A stretch of DNA of 58,755 bases from Pseudomonadota bacterium (GTDB lineage Bacteria; Pseudomonadota; Alphaproteobacteria; Rhizobiales; Hyphomicrobiaceae). The position numbers were made by a program, and so were the translations under genes. Shown here one piece after another: positions 20,201 to 29,689 of this stretch (the stretch's first letter is position 1; each line of letters begins with the position of its first letter). The DNA is taken from contig JAEXXM010000044.1 of assembly GCA_023405815.1 (NCBI GenBank), positions 1 to 58,755 of the forward strand, in the 5' to 3' direction. The notes beneath the pieces are model-generated. The model had not been told where the DNA came from and did no database searches. It worked only from the letters and a program-made list of their open reading frames with translations.

Positions 20201-20475
20201 CGGATCTGCGGCAGCGTCATCGCCTTGCCGCCGGACGCGGCAAGAAATCCCTCCTGCATGACGCGCGTGGCGCGCCGCGTCGGCAGCAGCAGTGTTATGT
20301 CGGGAAGGGCGAGCGGGTCTGGCGCCGTGCCGCCGGCATACGGCAGGTCACCCCTTAGAACGGCAGCGGCGACGCCCGCGAGAAAGGGACGCCCTGTCGG
20401 GACGGTGAAGACGCGCGAGCTCTTGGCTCGTGCATGGCCCGAGCCGCCGGCAGCGCTGTCAGGTGACGTCCTCAC
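17296..20475 (-). CDS. addB: Double-strand break repair protein AddB
   Basis: AddB is the partner of AddA: an inactivated helicase-like subunit with its own RecB-type nuclease. The 1059-residue length fits the alphaproteobacterial form. The N-terminus has RVFTVPTGRPFLAGVAAAVL and ITLLLPTRRATRVMQEGFL. The middle has LGSLNDGTWPEAADPGPWLN, typical of the family. The C-terminal PD-(D/E)XK nuclease reads LSARADRIDITPGG then IIITDYKTGTVP. No clear four-cysteine iron-sulfur cluster is visible, unlike the Bacillus form. It starts at GTG 20475 inside the end of murU (17-bp overlap) and overlaps addA by 4 bp, so the three are probably co-translated. Confidence 0.93.
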   Translation of the reverse strand: MRTSPDSAAGGSGHARAKSSRVFTVPTGRPFLAGVAAAVLRGDLPYAGGTAPDPLALPDITLLLPTRRATRVMQEGFLAASGGKAMTLPQIRPISAGEEDLTLLAGLASPGTLGSDALDLPPAVSEIERRLVLTMLVQRWSETIRKGGGEAAHLSDAAVAAGANTPAQAAHLAAELARLMDMVETENVPLDGLASLVPDEYSAHWQDTLKFLEIITAFWPAYLKEKKLLSPAARRNRAILAEAERLAKSPPSGPVIIAGVTGSVPATVELMRAVAGLPQGAIVLPGLDLYLDEESWAAIASHPEHPQFGFHKLLSALGVARGDVSMLPGASLEPHQEARDVLVAETMRPSGMTGLWQRYIGDADASEVRGALDGVSLIEAPSAQDEAEVVALILREAAETPGRTAALVSPDRLLARRVAVRLEAWGIRVDDSAGRPFAKTPPGTFLDLVIAAAAEDFAPAAVMALLKHPLTRLGLDAFAVRRAGRALEIAAFRDVYLGRGIDGVADALDRADKNKDRRRRAVQRLWNEDWAGAHDLVARLKEAYTPLLSVFRERGPQSMQAIASAHVAVAEAVCRLPEAETSPDDGSPLWQGEAGAAASSFFAGLVDAQLPALQIAAGDYPDLYRSLLVGQNVRPRVAVHPRLSIWGPFEARLQQPDVIILGSLNDGTWPEAADPGPWLNRPMRSELGLPSPEETIGHAAHDFTSLLGASQVYLTRAEKVDGVPTVPSRWLMRLQALLAGFGVADALQPDQPWLGWARMRDDVQRRPRISAPEPRPPLALRPRKISVTRIETWLANPYAIFARDILKLEKLPGLGEDPNAALRGNVVHDIMSRFAARFPDRLPDDANAELMDIARGVLADYIDNPRVAAFWLPRFHRFADWFADSEPARRTDAQRVVAEITGQRVIAAGGEPFTLSARADRIDITPGGIIITDYKTGTVPNDKQIAAGMKPQLPLEAAVALGEPGFAGIAKTPVIGLRYVRATGAEPPGEDRRVSAGDVTALAEAALDNLAKLIARFDDEATPYKALRRARFDYDYDDYAHLARVAEWSVPGEDEVPTP

Positions 20476-21196
20476 TCTCGATCCACCTTTCCGCCTCTAC
20501 CAAGGCTTCGGGGGTTCCGACGTGCATCCACAGTCCATCGAGGCGGATGCCGAACAGCCGTCCGTTGTCGATCGCTGCGTCCCACAGCCGGTTGAGCGAA
20601 TAGACGCCCTGCGGCGCGCCCTCGAACAGGCGCGGGTGCGCGATCGATACGCCCGTGAACACGAACGGCACCATTTGCCGCTCGCCGCGCCGGCTGAGGC
20701 GCCCGTCCTTGTCCATGGCGAAGTCGCCCGAACCCTCGTAGCCGAGGCTCGTGGCCGCGGATGCGAGCAGCATCAGGCTGTCCATAGTCTCTGGGTCCCA
20801 AGCGGAGAACATCCGCTCGAGGTTGGACCCGACGCCTTCGATCCACACCGAGTCGGAGTTGTGAATCAAGAACGGCTCGTCCCCGAGCAGCGGCAGCGCC
20901 CTGACGACGCCGCCCCCCGTGTCGAGAAGCTCTTGGCGCTCATCGGAAATCACGATTTCCGGCTGATCGCGCTTGTTCACGTGCGCCTCGAGCTTGTCGG
21001 CGCAATAGTGCACGTTGACGACGGCCTTCTTCACTCCCGCCGCGGCGATGCGGTCGAGGACGTGGTCGATCAGCGCCCGCCCCTTGAGCTGCACCATCGG
21101 CTTCGGAATGTTCTTCGTCAGCGGCATCATCCGCTTGCCATAGCCGCCGGCGAGCACCATCGCCGCCTTGGGGCGCCAGCTCGATGAGGCCGTCAT
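20459..21196 (-). CDS. murU: N-acetylmuramate-1-phosphate uridylyltransferase MurU
   Basis: MurU makes UDP-MurNAc from MurNAc-1-phosphate and UTP in the anhydromuropeptide recycling route that bypasses de novo synthesis and fosfomycin. The 245-residue nucleotidyltransferase has the nucleotide loop AMVLAGGYGKRMMPLTKNIP, with PKPM completing the signature, the metal-binding aspartate in IHNSDSVW, and a compact Rossmann domain without the hexapeptide acyltransferase repeats of GlmU. Assignment is supported by its position 15 bp after the AmgK kinase, which supplies its substrate. GGAG lies before ATG 21196. General sugar-1-phosphate nucleotidyltransferases are the alternative. Confidence 0.88.
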   Translation of the reverse strand: MTASSSWRPKAAMVLAGGYGKRMMPLTKNIPKPMVQLKGRALIDHVLDRIAAAGVKKAVVNVHYCADKLEAHVNKRDQPEIVISDERQELLDTGGGVVRALPLLGDEPFLIHNSDSVWIEGVGSNLERMFSAWDPETMDSLMLLASAATSLGYEGSGDFAMDKDGRLSRRGERQMVPFVFTGVSIAHPRLFEGAPQGVYSLNRLWDAAIDNGRLFGIRLDGLWMHVGTPEALVEAERWIESEDVT

Positions 21197-21211
21197 GTAA
21201 GGGCTCCGTGG

Positions 21212-22771
21212 TCAGGCAGCGGGAATGGCGCGCGCGTCGGCAGGGAAGTGACGGTTATACCAGCGCTTGAGGCCGGCGAGCTGCGGATGGGCGAGATCGC
21301 GATCGAGGTAGCGCCACAAGCGCGGGACGTGCTGCAGGTATTGCGGCTTGCCGTCGCGCTTGGCGAGCCGCGCGAAGATGCCGACGATCTTGGTGTTGCG
21401 CTGCGCGCCGAGCGCGGCATAGGCGAACGCGAAGGCATCGCGGTCGAAGCTGTCGCGCGCCGCGACGCCGTTGCAGTAGTGGTCGAACAGATGCGCTTCC
21501 AGTTCCGGCGCCACATCGACACGTGCATCCTGCAGCAGAGAGACGAGGTCGTAGGCGGCCGGGCCGCGCATGGCATCCTGAAAGTCTATCACCCCGACGC
21601 GCGCAATCCCTTCCCGCTCCGGCAGCCAGAGAAGATTGGGCGAGTGGTAGTCGCGCAACACCCACGCGGCGGGCATTTTCGCGAGCTCGCCGAAGACTTG
21701 GCTCCACAGTTGCGTGAACTCGGCGCGCTCCTCGTCGGCAACGCGTGTTCCGCGCAACGCCGGCCAGTACCAGTCGACGATCAGCTCCGTCTCGATGGCC
21801 ATCGCGCCGGGGTCGTATGTAGAGACGTTGTGCACGCCCCCACCCGCGACGGGCAGCGCCTCGGGTGCCGGTGCCTCTGAAAGCGCGACCAGTGCCTCGA
21901 CCGCCGCCTGCCACAGCGTGGCTTGGCCGGTTCCGTTCATCATCTCGCGCCCGAACACGCGGTCCCCGAGATCGTCGAGCAGCAGAAATCCGTTGTCGAG
22001 GTCCTGCGCATGGATGCGCGGTACGGTAAGCCCTGCCGCATGCAGCGCATCGGCGACGGCGACGAAAGGCCGGACATCTTCGGCAAGGTGCGCGAGGCGG
22101 CTGTAGGGAAGTCCGTCGCGGATCGGCGGCCCGTCGGGTTGGCGCGGCCAGTCCATCAAGATCGCGTCCGGCACGCCGTGGCGCAGAAGGCGCCCATAGC
22201 GCCGCACGGACGCATCGCCCTGCAGGTAGCGCAGCTCGCGATTGCCCGTGCCGCCGCCGTTGCCGTTCGCACCGCCGCCGCCACCGCCGATCAGCTTGCG
22301 CATCGCCATGAAGCGGTCGAGCCGCTGCGCCCACTCGCCGTGCCCTGTCAGCGTCACGCGCCGGCTCGCACCCGCACCGTCGTCGTCGAGCCGTACGTCG
22401 AGGCGGCTGTCGGGCAGCAGCTTCCCGGCGCGCTCGGGCCACTCGACGATCGCGATGCCGTTCCTGAGGGCGAGGTCGAGACCCAGCTCTTCCATCTCCT
22501 CGGGCGCCCCGAGCCGATAGAGATCGAAGTGCGCCACCGGCATGCGCGGGCTGGAGTAGGTCTGCACCAGCGTGAACGTGGGGCTTGGGATCTCTTCGTT
22601 CTGGTCACCGGCGAGCGCCCGGATGATGGCCCGAGCGAGCGTCGTCTTTCCGGCCCCCAGCTCGCCGCTCAGCGCTAGAAGGTCGCCGCGGCGGGCGATG
22701 AACGCCAGCTCCTCGCCGAGGCGGAGAAGCTCAGGTTCATTGACGCTTTCGATGACGTGGGAGGTGGGCAT
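21212..22771 (-). CDS. TsaE-AmgK fusion protein
   Basis: A 519-residue two-domain protein. Residues 1-155 are TsaE, the ATPase of the tRNA t6A37 threonylcarbamoyl transferase complex: Walker A LSGELGAGKTTLARAII, IPSPTFTLVQTY, the HFDLYRL motif and IVEWPERAG. A glycine-rich linker (GGGGGGANGNGGGTGN, about 165-180) leads to an aminoglycoside-phosphotransferase-like domain matching AmgK, the MurNAc/GlcNAc anomeric kinase, with catalytic VLRDYHSPNLLWL and metal-binding VIDFQDAMRGPAAYDL. Such fusions are known in alphaproteobacteria. It feeds MurU directly downstream. The ribosome-binding site is weak; the ATG lies 12 bp after divL. Confidence 0.92.
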   Translation of the reverse strand: MPTSHVIESVNEPELLRLGEELAFIARRGDLLALSGELGAGKTTLARAIIRALAGDQNEEIPSPTFTLVQTYSSPRMPVAHFDLYRLGAPEEMEELGLDLALRNGIAIVEWPERAGKLLPDSRLDVRLDDDGAGASRRVTLTGHGEWAQRLDRFMAMRKLIGGGGGGANGNGGGTGNRELRYLQGDASVRRYGRLLRHGVPDAILMDWPRQPDGPPIRDGLPYSRLAHLAEDVRPFVAVADALHAAGLTVPRIHAQDLDNGFLLLDDLGDRVFGREMMNGTGQATLWQAAVEALVALSEAPAPEALPVAGGGVHNVSTYDPGAMAIETELIVDWYWPALRGTRVADEERAEFTQLWSQVFGELAKMPAAWVLRDYHSPNLLWLPEREGIARVGVIDFQDAMRGPAAYDLVSLLQDARVDVAPELEAHLFDHYCNGVAARDSFDRDAFAFAYAALGAQRNTKIVGIFARLAKRDGKPQYLQHVPRLWRYLDRDLAHPQLAGLKRWYNRHFPADARAIPAA

Positions 22772-22783
22772 CTACGGTTCACT

Positions 22784-25318
22784 TCAGGCTCGGCTGCCCC
22801 CGGCCGATAGCGGACCCTCAGGGCCTTCTTGGGGCAGCGGCAATTGGGCTGCTTTAGCAGGCCGGCCCCCGGCGGGAAGGCGCACAGTGACGCGCGTGCC
22901 GTGTCCGGGCTCCGATTCCAGGGAAACGTTGCCGCCGTGCAGCTCGACGAGGCTCTTGACGATCGAGAGCCCGAGGCCGGCGCCACGGTGGCCCGAGCCG
23001 AGGCTGCGGCTTTCGAAGCGGTCGAAAACCTTCGCCTGCTCGTCCTTGGGGATGCCGACGCCCTGGTCCTTGATGACGAACTCGATCATGGAGCCGTCGC
23101 GCCGGCACGTGATGCCGACGGTGTCGCCCGGTTTGGAGAAGCCCACGGCATTGGACAACAGGTTGAACAGGATCTGCCGCACGCGCGCCTCGTCCGCGAT
23201 GAAGCGCGTGGCATCGTCCGCGACGGCGATGTGCAGGGAAAGCCGCGCCCGCTGCGCCGCTTCGCGCACGCCGAGGATGGCGGCATCGATTACCGCCGGC
23301 ACGTCGACCTCGGTCTGCTTCAGCTCCATGGTCCCGGCGTCCATCGTTGCCAGCGTCAGGATGTCGTCGATGATCGAGAGCAGCGTCTTTGACGACGCGG
23401 AGATGTCGCCGAGGTATTCCTCCTGCTTGGCGTTGAGCGTGCCGATGTGCGGATCGGCAAGCAGGTCGCTGAAGCCGATGATGTTGGTGAGCGGTGTGCG
23501 CAGCTCGTACGACACGTGGCTGATGAACGCGCTCTTCATGCGGTCGGCGGCGACGAGCGCGTCGTTGCGCTCCTCCAGCGCCCGCTCGTAGCGCTTCCGG
23601 TCGGTCACGTCGGCGAAGGTGACGAGCGTGCTGCCGTCGGGCAGCGGCACCGAGGCGAATTCGATGATGCGCCCGTCCGTGCGCTCCATTTGCCCGCTGA
23701 ACTCCTCGCGCAGCTCGGAGAACGACGTGACCGCGCGCCCGAGCCGCGCCCACGCCTGCGCGTCATCGTAGAGCGGCCGCGCGAGCGCGATGAACTCCTC
23801 GATGTGCGGCTCCTCGGCGAGCGCGCGGTGCGAGATGTCCCACAGGTCCTCGCACGCCGAGTTGAACAGCTTCAGCCGCCCGTCGGTGCCGAACACCGCG
23901 ACGCCTTCCTTGAGGCCGTCGAGCGTCTCGCGCTGCACGCCGATGAGCACGTTGTACTCGCGCTCCAGCGCAAGCCGCTCGGTCTCGTCGACGAACAGGT
24001 AGGTGAGCCCGCCGTCGGAGCGTTTTTCCGTCAGCACCTGCAGAGTGCGCCCGTCGGGAAGCAGCCAGGTGTCGTCCTCTGCCGTGCCCTCGCCGTAGGC
24101 CGACAGGATCTTCGCCTTCCACTCGGCGTAGTTGACCACTTGCGGCACGCGGCCAAGTTCCCGCAGCCGGTCGAGGACGGCGCCCTCCGTCGGACGCGAT
24201 TTCAGCCATTCCTCGTCGAGCTGCCACAGCCTGCGGTAGGCCTCGTTGAAGAACACGAGCTGCTGCTGCGCGTTGAAGATTGCCACGGCCGTTGCAACCC
24301 GGTCCAGCGTGCGGTCATAGGGAACCGCGGCCCGCTCGAGCTCGCCCTGTGTCTTCTCAACTGCCATGACGTCGATCGCGGCAGCCGCTGTCGCATCCTC
24401 GAACGGAATGACGGTCACGTCGTGCGGCCGCCGCTCGCCGGCGACGATGAGCGGGATGCGCCCGCGATAGCTCTCCCCGCGCGCCAGGTTGCGCGCCGCC
24501 GCGCGGCGCTGGCGCTGCTCTAGAAGCTCGATCTGCCGCTCCTGCACCTCGGCGCGGCTGCGTGCCTCGACGGCGCGCACGTAGGCATTGTTGACCCAGG
24601 TGAGGCGCCCGTCCTTCGCGCGCAGCCAGACCGGGATCGGCAGGGCGTCGAGCAGCGCGCGGCTGGCGCGCACCTCGCGCGCGAGCCGCTGATGCTGAGC
24701 AAGGATGCGCGCCACCTCCTCGCGGTGCCCCGCAACGTCGCGGAAGCGCAGCACTGCGCGCCCTCCCGCCGTGCGCCCTTCCGCCTCGACGTGCCCCCCG
24801 CCCATCGTCCTGACGATGAGATTGAACGGATGCCCGGATGAGAACAGCGCATCGATGGCCGGCTTGAGCGCCGCCGCCGAGGCAGGCTCGAGCCATTGCC
24901 CGAAGCGCAGGAACTTCTCGGGACTGTCGGGCAGGCCGGGGATGCCCCGCAACGTGAACGCAGCGACCCGTAGCGGCTGGCTCTGCTCCCAGAACAATAG
25001 GATCTGCGGCTCGGAGCGGATGATCGAATCGGCTGCGGCAAGGCTCCGCTTGAGGCCCCTGGCTTCCGCGAGGGCCCGCTTCTCTTCGCGTTTCGCGCGC
25101 ACGACCGTTAGTGTCAGGAGGGCACCGAGGAAAAGCGCCGCCCCGATGACGAAGCCGATGGCAGCAAGCGAGCCGGATTCTTTGAAGGATAGTGGAGGCA
25201 CGCCGCCCGCGGCGATGCTCGCAGCAATGACGAGCACGCACGCAAGGCTTGCGGCGCCGAGCGCGAGCAACTCGCGCGACCTTCCTTGCGACAATCTCCT
25301 GGTGGCAGCAGCGTGCAT
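22784..25318 (-). CDS. divL: DivL-like tyrosine histidine-kinase homologue
   Basis: An 844-residue sensor kinase with two N-terminal transmembrane helices (LLALGAASLACVLVIAAS; IGFVIGAALFLGALLTLTVV), several PAS-type domains (ALLDALPIPVWLRAKDGRLT; VATAVAIFNAQQQLVFFNEA; LDGLKEGVAVFGTDGRLKL), then HisKA and HATPase_c. The H-box reads SHVSYELRTPLTNIIGFSD: tyrosine (codon 23507-23509) replaces the phospho-acceptor histidine, the hallmark of DivL, which controls the CckA-CtrA cell-cycle pathway in alphaproteobacteria. The ATPase boxes are intact (ILFNLLSNAVGFSK, DQGVGIP, HRGAGLGLSIVK). The start is uncertain: ATG 25318 gives the best N-terminus, ATG 25390 adds 24 residues, and neither has a good ribosome-binding site. 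Confidence 0.9.
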   Translation of the reverse strand: MHAAATRRLSQGRSRELLALGAASLACVLVIAASIAAGGVPPLSFKESGSLAAIGFVIGAALFLGALLTLTVVRAKREEKRALAEARGLKRSLAAADSIIRSEPQILLFWEQSQPLRVAAFTLRGIPGLPDSPEKFLRFGQWLEPASAAALKPAIDALFSSGHPFNLIVRTMGGGHVEAEGRTAGGRAVLRFRDVAGHREEVARILAQHQRLAREVRASRALLDALPIPVWLRAKDGRLTWVNNAYVRAVEARSRAEVQERQIELLEQRQRRAAARNLARGESYRGRIPLIVAGERRPHDVTVIPFEDATAAAAIDVMAVEKTQGELERAAVPYDRTLDRVATAVAIFNAQQQLVFFNEAYRRLWQLDEEWLKSRPTEGAVLDRLRELGRVPQVVNYAEWKAKILSAYGEGTAEDDTWLLPDGRTLQVLTEKRSDGGLTYLFVDETERLALEREYNVLIGVQRETLDGLKEGVAVFGTDGRLKLFNSACEDLWDISHRALAEEPHIEEFIALARPLYDDAQAWARLGRAVTSFSELREEFSGQMERTDGRIIEFASVPLPDGSTLVTFADVTDRKRYERALEERNDALVAADRMKSAFISHVSYELRTPLTNIIGFSDLLADPHIGTLNAKQEEYLGDISASSKTLLSIIDDILTLATMDAGTMELKQTEVDVPAVIDAAILGVREAAQRARLSLHIAVADDATRFIADEARVRQILFNLLSNAVGFSKPGDTVGITCRRDGSMIEFVIKDQGVGIPKDEQAKVFDRFESRSLGSGHRGAGLGLSIVKSLVELHGGNVSLESEPGHGTRVTVRLPAGGRPAKAAQLPLPQEGPEGPLSAGGSRA

Positions 25319-25543
25319 CGGGGTCCGTAGAAAAGGTGAGGGAACCCGAGGCCAAAGACGCAACGAGCAAGGACAAAGGCCCGGCGACATCGCCCCAGGG
25401 AAGGGGCGAATCGTTTTCGATTATGCGGAGCCGCACCTGCTGTTGCCAGCGGCGCCGGCCTCGGCATCGGACCCATGGTGGAATTGCTGCCGGGGTGCTG
25501 CCCGCAAGCCGCAACTTTGGAACCTGGTGTAGAGGCTCGAAAC

Positions 25544-25578
25544 AAAAAAAGGCGTCCTTCCGGGATAGGAAGGACGCC
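25544..25578 (-). terminator. Rho-independent terminator of ahcY
   Basis: GGCGTCCTTCC (25551-25561) pairs perfectly with GGAAGGACGCC (25568-25578), an 11-bp stem. On the minus strand it is followed by seven T. It lies 22 bp past the ahcY stop and implies divL needs its own promoter. Confidence 0.92.
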
Positions 25579-25599
25579 CTGGATGAAAAGCACTGCGGC

Positions 25600-27003
<1,404 letters not shown>

Positions 27004-27326
27004 CGGCATGGCTCCTTGCGGCTGGGGCGCCCTGCGGGCGCCAAGGGGCGGGCGGCTGGGGCCGCCTCGGCATGCGCCGTTCTAGCGACCCCCGCAGGGA
27101 CACGCAACAAAGATATAAACAAGTCCTTATATCTCACGTGCAGGGAGCCGGGACCCCGCTGGCCTAGCTGGATCAGCCAACAACAGCGCAAGTGTTGCGA
27201 ACTAGTTCAGAGAGTAACGATCGCTTAAGTAATAATAATCAATTTTAGTACTTTTAAGAACTTTCAAGAATTACTCGACGCATATTCGCCTCAACAAACA
27301 ACACTTATCTCGCAGGAGAGGCGATC
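27004..27326. promoter_or_regulatory. Divergent ahcY / tadG promoter region
   Basis: This region splits into two parts. 27010-27080 is GC-rich and, on the ahcY strand, holds two hairpins: GGCGCCC/GGGCGCC with a three-base loop (27027-27043) and GGCGGC/GCCGCC with a TGGG loop. From about 27190 to 27300 it becomes strikingly AT-rich (AAGTAATAATAATCAATTTT; TTAAGAACTTTCAAGAATTA), the likely promoter of the tadG gene. I looked for a SAH riboswitch and a canonical CtrA box and found no convincing match. Confidence 0.5.
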
Positions 27327-28763
27327 ATGCAGTGCTTGAAGCGGCGCGCGCCGCAGCTCTCTGGCTATCTGCGCAAGTTCCGCGACGACGAAGGCGGCAA
27401 CATCGCCATCATCCTCGGCCTCACCATCGTCATTCTGATGATCAGCATTGGCGCCGCCGTGGACATCGCCCGTTGGCTCAATGCGCGCAACCAGACCGTC
27501 GCTGCCATCGATGCCGCCGTTCTCGCTGGCGGCCGCACCCTGCAAATGACTAACGGCGACAAGGACGCCGCCCAGGCCGCCGCTGAGAGCTACTATGCCG
27601 AGAACGTCAAATCGCGCCTGCCGGTGATCAAGGGCTCGGATACGGTGAAGTTCACGGTCTCCGACAGCCCGATGGGCGTCGTCGCCTCGGGCAACGCCTA
27701 CATCGATACGCCGTTCCTCGCGTTCGCCAGTGTCGACAAGCTGCCGCTGGTCAACATCGCGCAGTCCAAGGCTCAGCTCGGCATGAAGAGCGGCCAGACG
27801 GAAATCTCGATGATGCTCGACGTGACCGGCTCCATGGCCGGCCAGAAGCTGCAGGATCTCAAGGACTCGGCCCAGAAGCTCGTCGACATTGTCACCACCG
27901 CCAACAACGGTCAGACGGACAAGACGCGCATCGCCATCGTGCCCTTCTCCGAGGACATCCGCCTGCCGACGACCGCTGCTTTGAATGCTGCCCGCGGCAC
28001 GGGGCTGCCTGCCTGTAAGCGCGTGAGCAGTAGCGGCGCTGTCACCAATACCTGCACGACTGCAAAGAACACCACGATGTATTACCTTTCCGATTGCGTG
28101 GTGGAGCGCACTGGCAACGACAAGTACACCGACGCCGCGCCTGGCGCGAACAAGTACGTCATGGCGCACTACACCACGTCATCGACCGGATCGGGCAGCA
28201 ACAAGAAGGGCGTATGTACCGTTCCGGCGGGCGCAGCGGTGCAGCCCTTGACCAGCGACACGGCGGTTCTGTCGAGCAAGATCTCCGGCCTCTCGGCTTC
28301 CGGCGGCACGGCAGGACAGCTCGGTACGGCATGGGCGTGGTACACGCTCTCGCCCAATTGGAACTCGCTGTGGAGCGCCGAAAACCAGGCACTCCCCTAC
28401 GCCACCGCAGGCGACAAGGATCCGATCAAGAAAGTGGCGATCCTCATGACCGACGGCGACTACAACGCCCAGTACAGCTCCCACGGCATTCTCGCCAACT
28501 ACGGATACACCTCGAGCTGCCCCCAGGCGGCCAACGGCTGCGCCGCCGCACAGGCGCTGGCGCTCTGCTCGGCGATGAAGGAGGAGGGCATCGAGGTATG
28601 GACCGTCGGCTTTGCCGTCGGACAGTACTCGCTTGCCGCCCAGACGCTGAAAACGTGCGCCTCCGACGAGACGAAGTATTACAACGCCGAGGACGGTGAC
28701 GAGCTGCAGAACGCGTTCACCGATATCGCGGTGAAGCTGACGACAGTCTACCTGTCGAAGTAG
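27327..28763 (+). CDS. TadG-like pilus-associated protein with VWA domain
   Basis: This 478-residue protein begins with a TadE/TadG-like segment: RKFRDDEGGNIAIILGLTIV continuing into ILMISIGAAVDIARW, a pseudopilin-like membrane helix at about 28-50, followed by AAIDAAVLAG. From about 155 it has a von Willebrand factor A domain with MIDAS-like ISMMLDVTGSMAGQK and VAILMTDGDYN; several cysteines are scattered through the insert (about 230-300). Such proteins are tied to Flp/Tad pilus systems, and act at the envelope. GCAGGAGAGG precedes the ATG. No other tad gene is in the window, so it may be an orphan paralogue. Confidence 0.85.
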   Translation: MQCLKRRAPQLSGYLRKFRDDEGGNIAIILGLTIVILMISIGAAVDIARWLNARNQTVAAIDAAVLAGGRTLQMTNGDKDAAQAAAESYYAENVKSRLPVIKGSDTVKFTVSDSPMGVVASGNAYIDTPFLAFASVDKLPLVNIAQSKAQLGMKSGQTEISMMLDVTGSMAGQKLQDLKDSAQKLVDIVTTANNGQTDKTRIAIVPFSEDIRLPTTAALNAARGTGLPACKRVSSSGAVTNTCTTAKNTTMYYLSDCVVERTGNDKYTDAAPGANKYVMAHYTTSSTGSGSNKKGVCTVPAGAAVQPLTSDTAVLSSKISGLSASGGTAGQLGTAWAWYTLSPNWNSLWSAENQALPYATAGDKDPIKKVAILMTDGDYNAQYSSHGILANYGYTSSCPQAANGCAAAQALALCSAMKEEGIEVWTVGFAVGQYSLAAQTLKTCASDETKYYNAEDGDELQNAFTDIAVKLTTVYLSK

Positions 28764-28789
28764 ATGGCGGCACAGCCGAATCGAGGAGG

Positions 28790-28811
28790 GGAGCGCCGCA
28801 AGCGCTCCATT
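28790..28811. terminator. Hairpin between convergent tadG-like gene and HPr
   Basis: GGAGCGC (28790-28796) and GCGCTCC (28802-28808) form a 7-bp stem with loop CGCAA, then ATTT. It lies in the 54-bp convergent gap and could serve both directions. Confidence 0.5.
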
Positions 28812-28817
28812 TCGCGT

Positions 28818-29123
28818 CTACGCGTCCTCGATGCAGTCTTCGCCGAAGCCGTCCTCGACGAGCGCGACCAGCGCCTGTAGCGCCTCCGGTCCCTGCGGTC
28901 CCGTCGCCGACATGTGCAGTGTCGAGCCCGGCCCCGCCGCCAGCATCATCAGCCCCATGATCGACGTCCCGCCCACGGCATGCCCGTCGCGCGTCACGGT
29001 GATGATGGCATCGAAGCTCTCCGCGCACTTGACGAACTTCGCCGACGCGCGCGCGTGAAGGCCCTTGCGGTTGCGGATGGTGACGATCGCCTCGGGGCGC
29101 GAGCTGTCCTTCAATTCCGGCAT
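28818..29123 (-). CDS. HPr phosphocarrier protein
   Basis: HPr is the small phosphocarrier of the PTS; here it likely belongs to the regulatory (nitrogen-type) branch, since no sugar permease is near. The 101-residue protein has the active histidine in NRKGLHARASAKFV (His23) and the regulatory serine in GGTSIMGLMMLAA (Ser54), the site used by HPr kinase. The matching kinase gene is about 0.6 kb upstream in the same cluster. The start ATG lies 2 bp after the EIIA stop (TAGTAATG), so the two are translationally coupled. Confidence 0.93.
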   Translation of the reverse strand: MPELKDSSRPEAIVTIRNRKGLHARASAKFVKCAESFDAIITVTRDGHAVGGTSIMGLMMLAAGPGSTLHMSATGPQGPEALQALVALVEDGFGEDCIEDA

Positions 29124-29125
29124 TA

Positions 29126-29536
29126 CTAGACTGAGCCCTCGCCCGACAGCTCCTGGCTGGCGACCTTGATGTACTTACGGCCTGCCTCCCTCGCGCTCGC
29201 CACCGCCTCCGCGAGCGGCATCTCGCTGCGCACGCTCGCAAGCTTGACCAGGATTGGCAGGTTGATTCCGGCGATGACCTCCACGTTCGCCTCGTCCATC
29301 ACCGAGATGGCAAGGTTCGAGGGTGTGCCGCCGAACATGTCGGTGAGCACGATCACGCCGTCGCCGGTATCGGTGCGGTGGATGGCATCGACGATCTGCC
29401 CGCGGCGAACCGCGGCATCGTCATCCGGGCCGATGGAAACCGTCTCGAGCTGCGCTTGCGGCCCCACCACGTGCTCGAGCGCCGAACGAAATTCCAGCGC
29501 CAGCCCGCAATGCGTGACGATGACAAGTCCGATCAT
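29126..29536 (-). CDS. PTS EIIA component, mannose-family
   Basis: A 136-residue EIIA-Man-type domain that accepts phosphate from HPr. The N-terminus MIGLVIVTHCGLALEFRSAL carries the phospho-histidine (His9). Further family features are VIVLTDMFGGTPSNLA and NVEVIAGINLPILVKLA. There is no EIIB, EIIC or EIID partner, the usual state of this regulatory EIIA in Hyphomicrobiales, where it has been linked to ChvG/ChvI signalling. It is immediately followed by HPr and sits 153 bp downstream of hprK. The target partner is not evident from sequence. Confidence 0.9.
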   Translation of the reverse strand: MIGLVIVTHCGLALEFRSALEHVVGPQAQLETVSIGPDDDAAVRRGQIVDAIHRTDTGDGVIVLTDMFGGTPSNLAISVMDEANVEVIAGINLPILVKLASVRSEMPLAEAVASAREAGRKYIKVASQELSGEGSV

Positions 29537-29689
29537 GAATTAGAGCCGATCTGTCTTTTGCCCGCTCCACGACGCGGGCACGGCTTGAGCATTGGGATCG
29601 TTGACTACGGTGTTCCCCAGAGAGCGGGGACCCATTGGCAGCGCGGCAGAATTTACAAGTGTTCGGCGACGGTGCAAGTGGATTTGCTG

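Noticed and set aside
27010..27090. Possible SAH riboswitch upstream of ahcY
   Set aside because: The leader has GC-rich hairpins, but I could not match the conserved core or pseudoknot of the SAH riboswitch, so I kept it as an unassigned leader.
27190..27300. CtrA box upstream of the tadG-like gene
   Set aside because: TTAA half-sites occur in AT-rich sequence, but none is followed seven bases later by a second TTAA.
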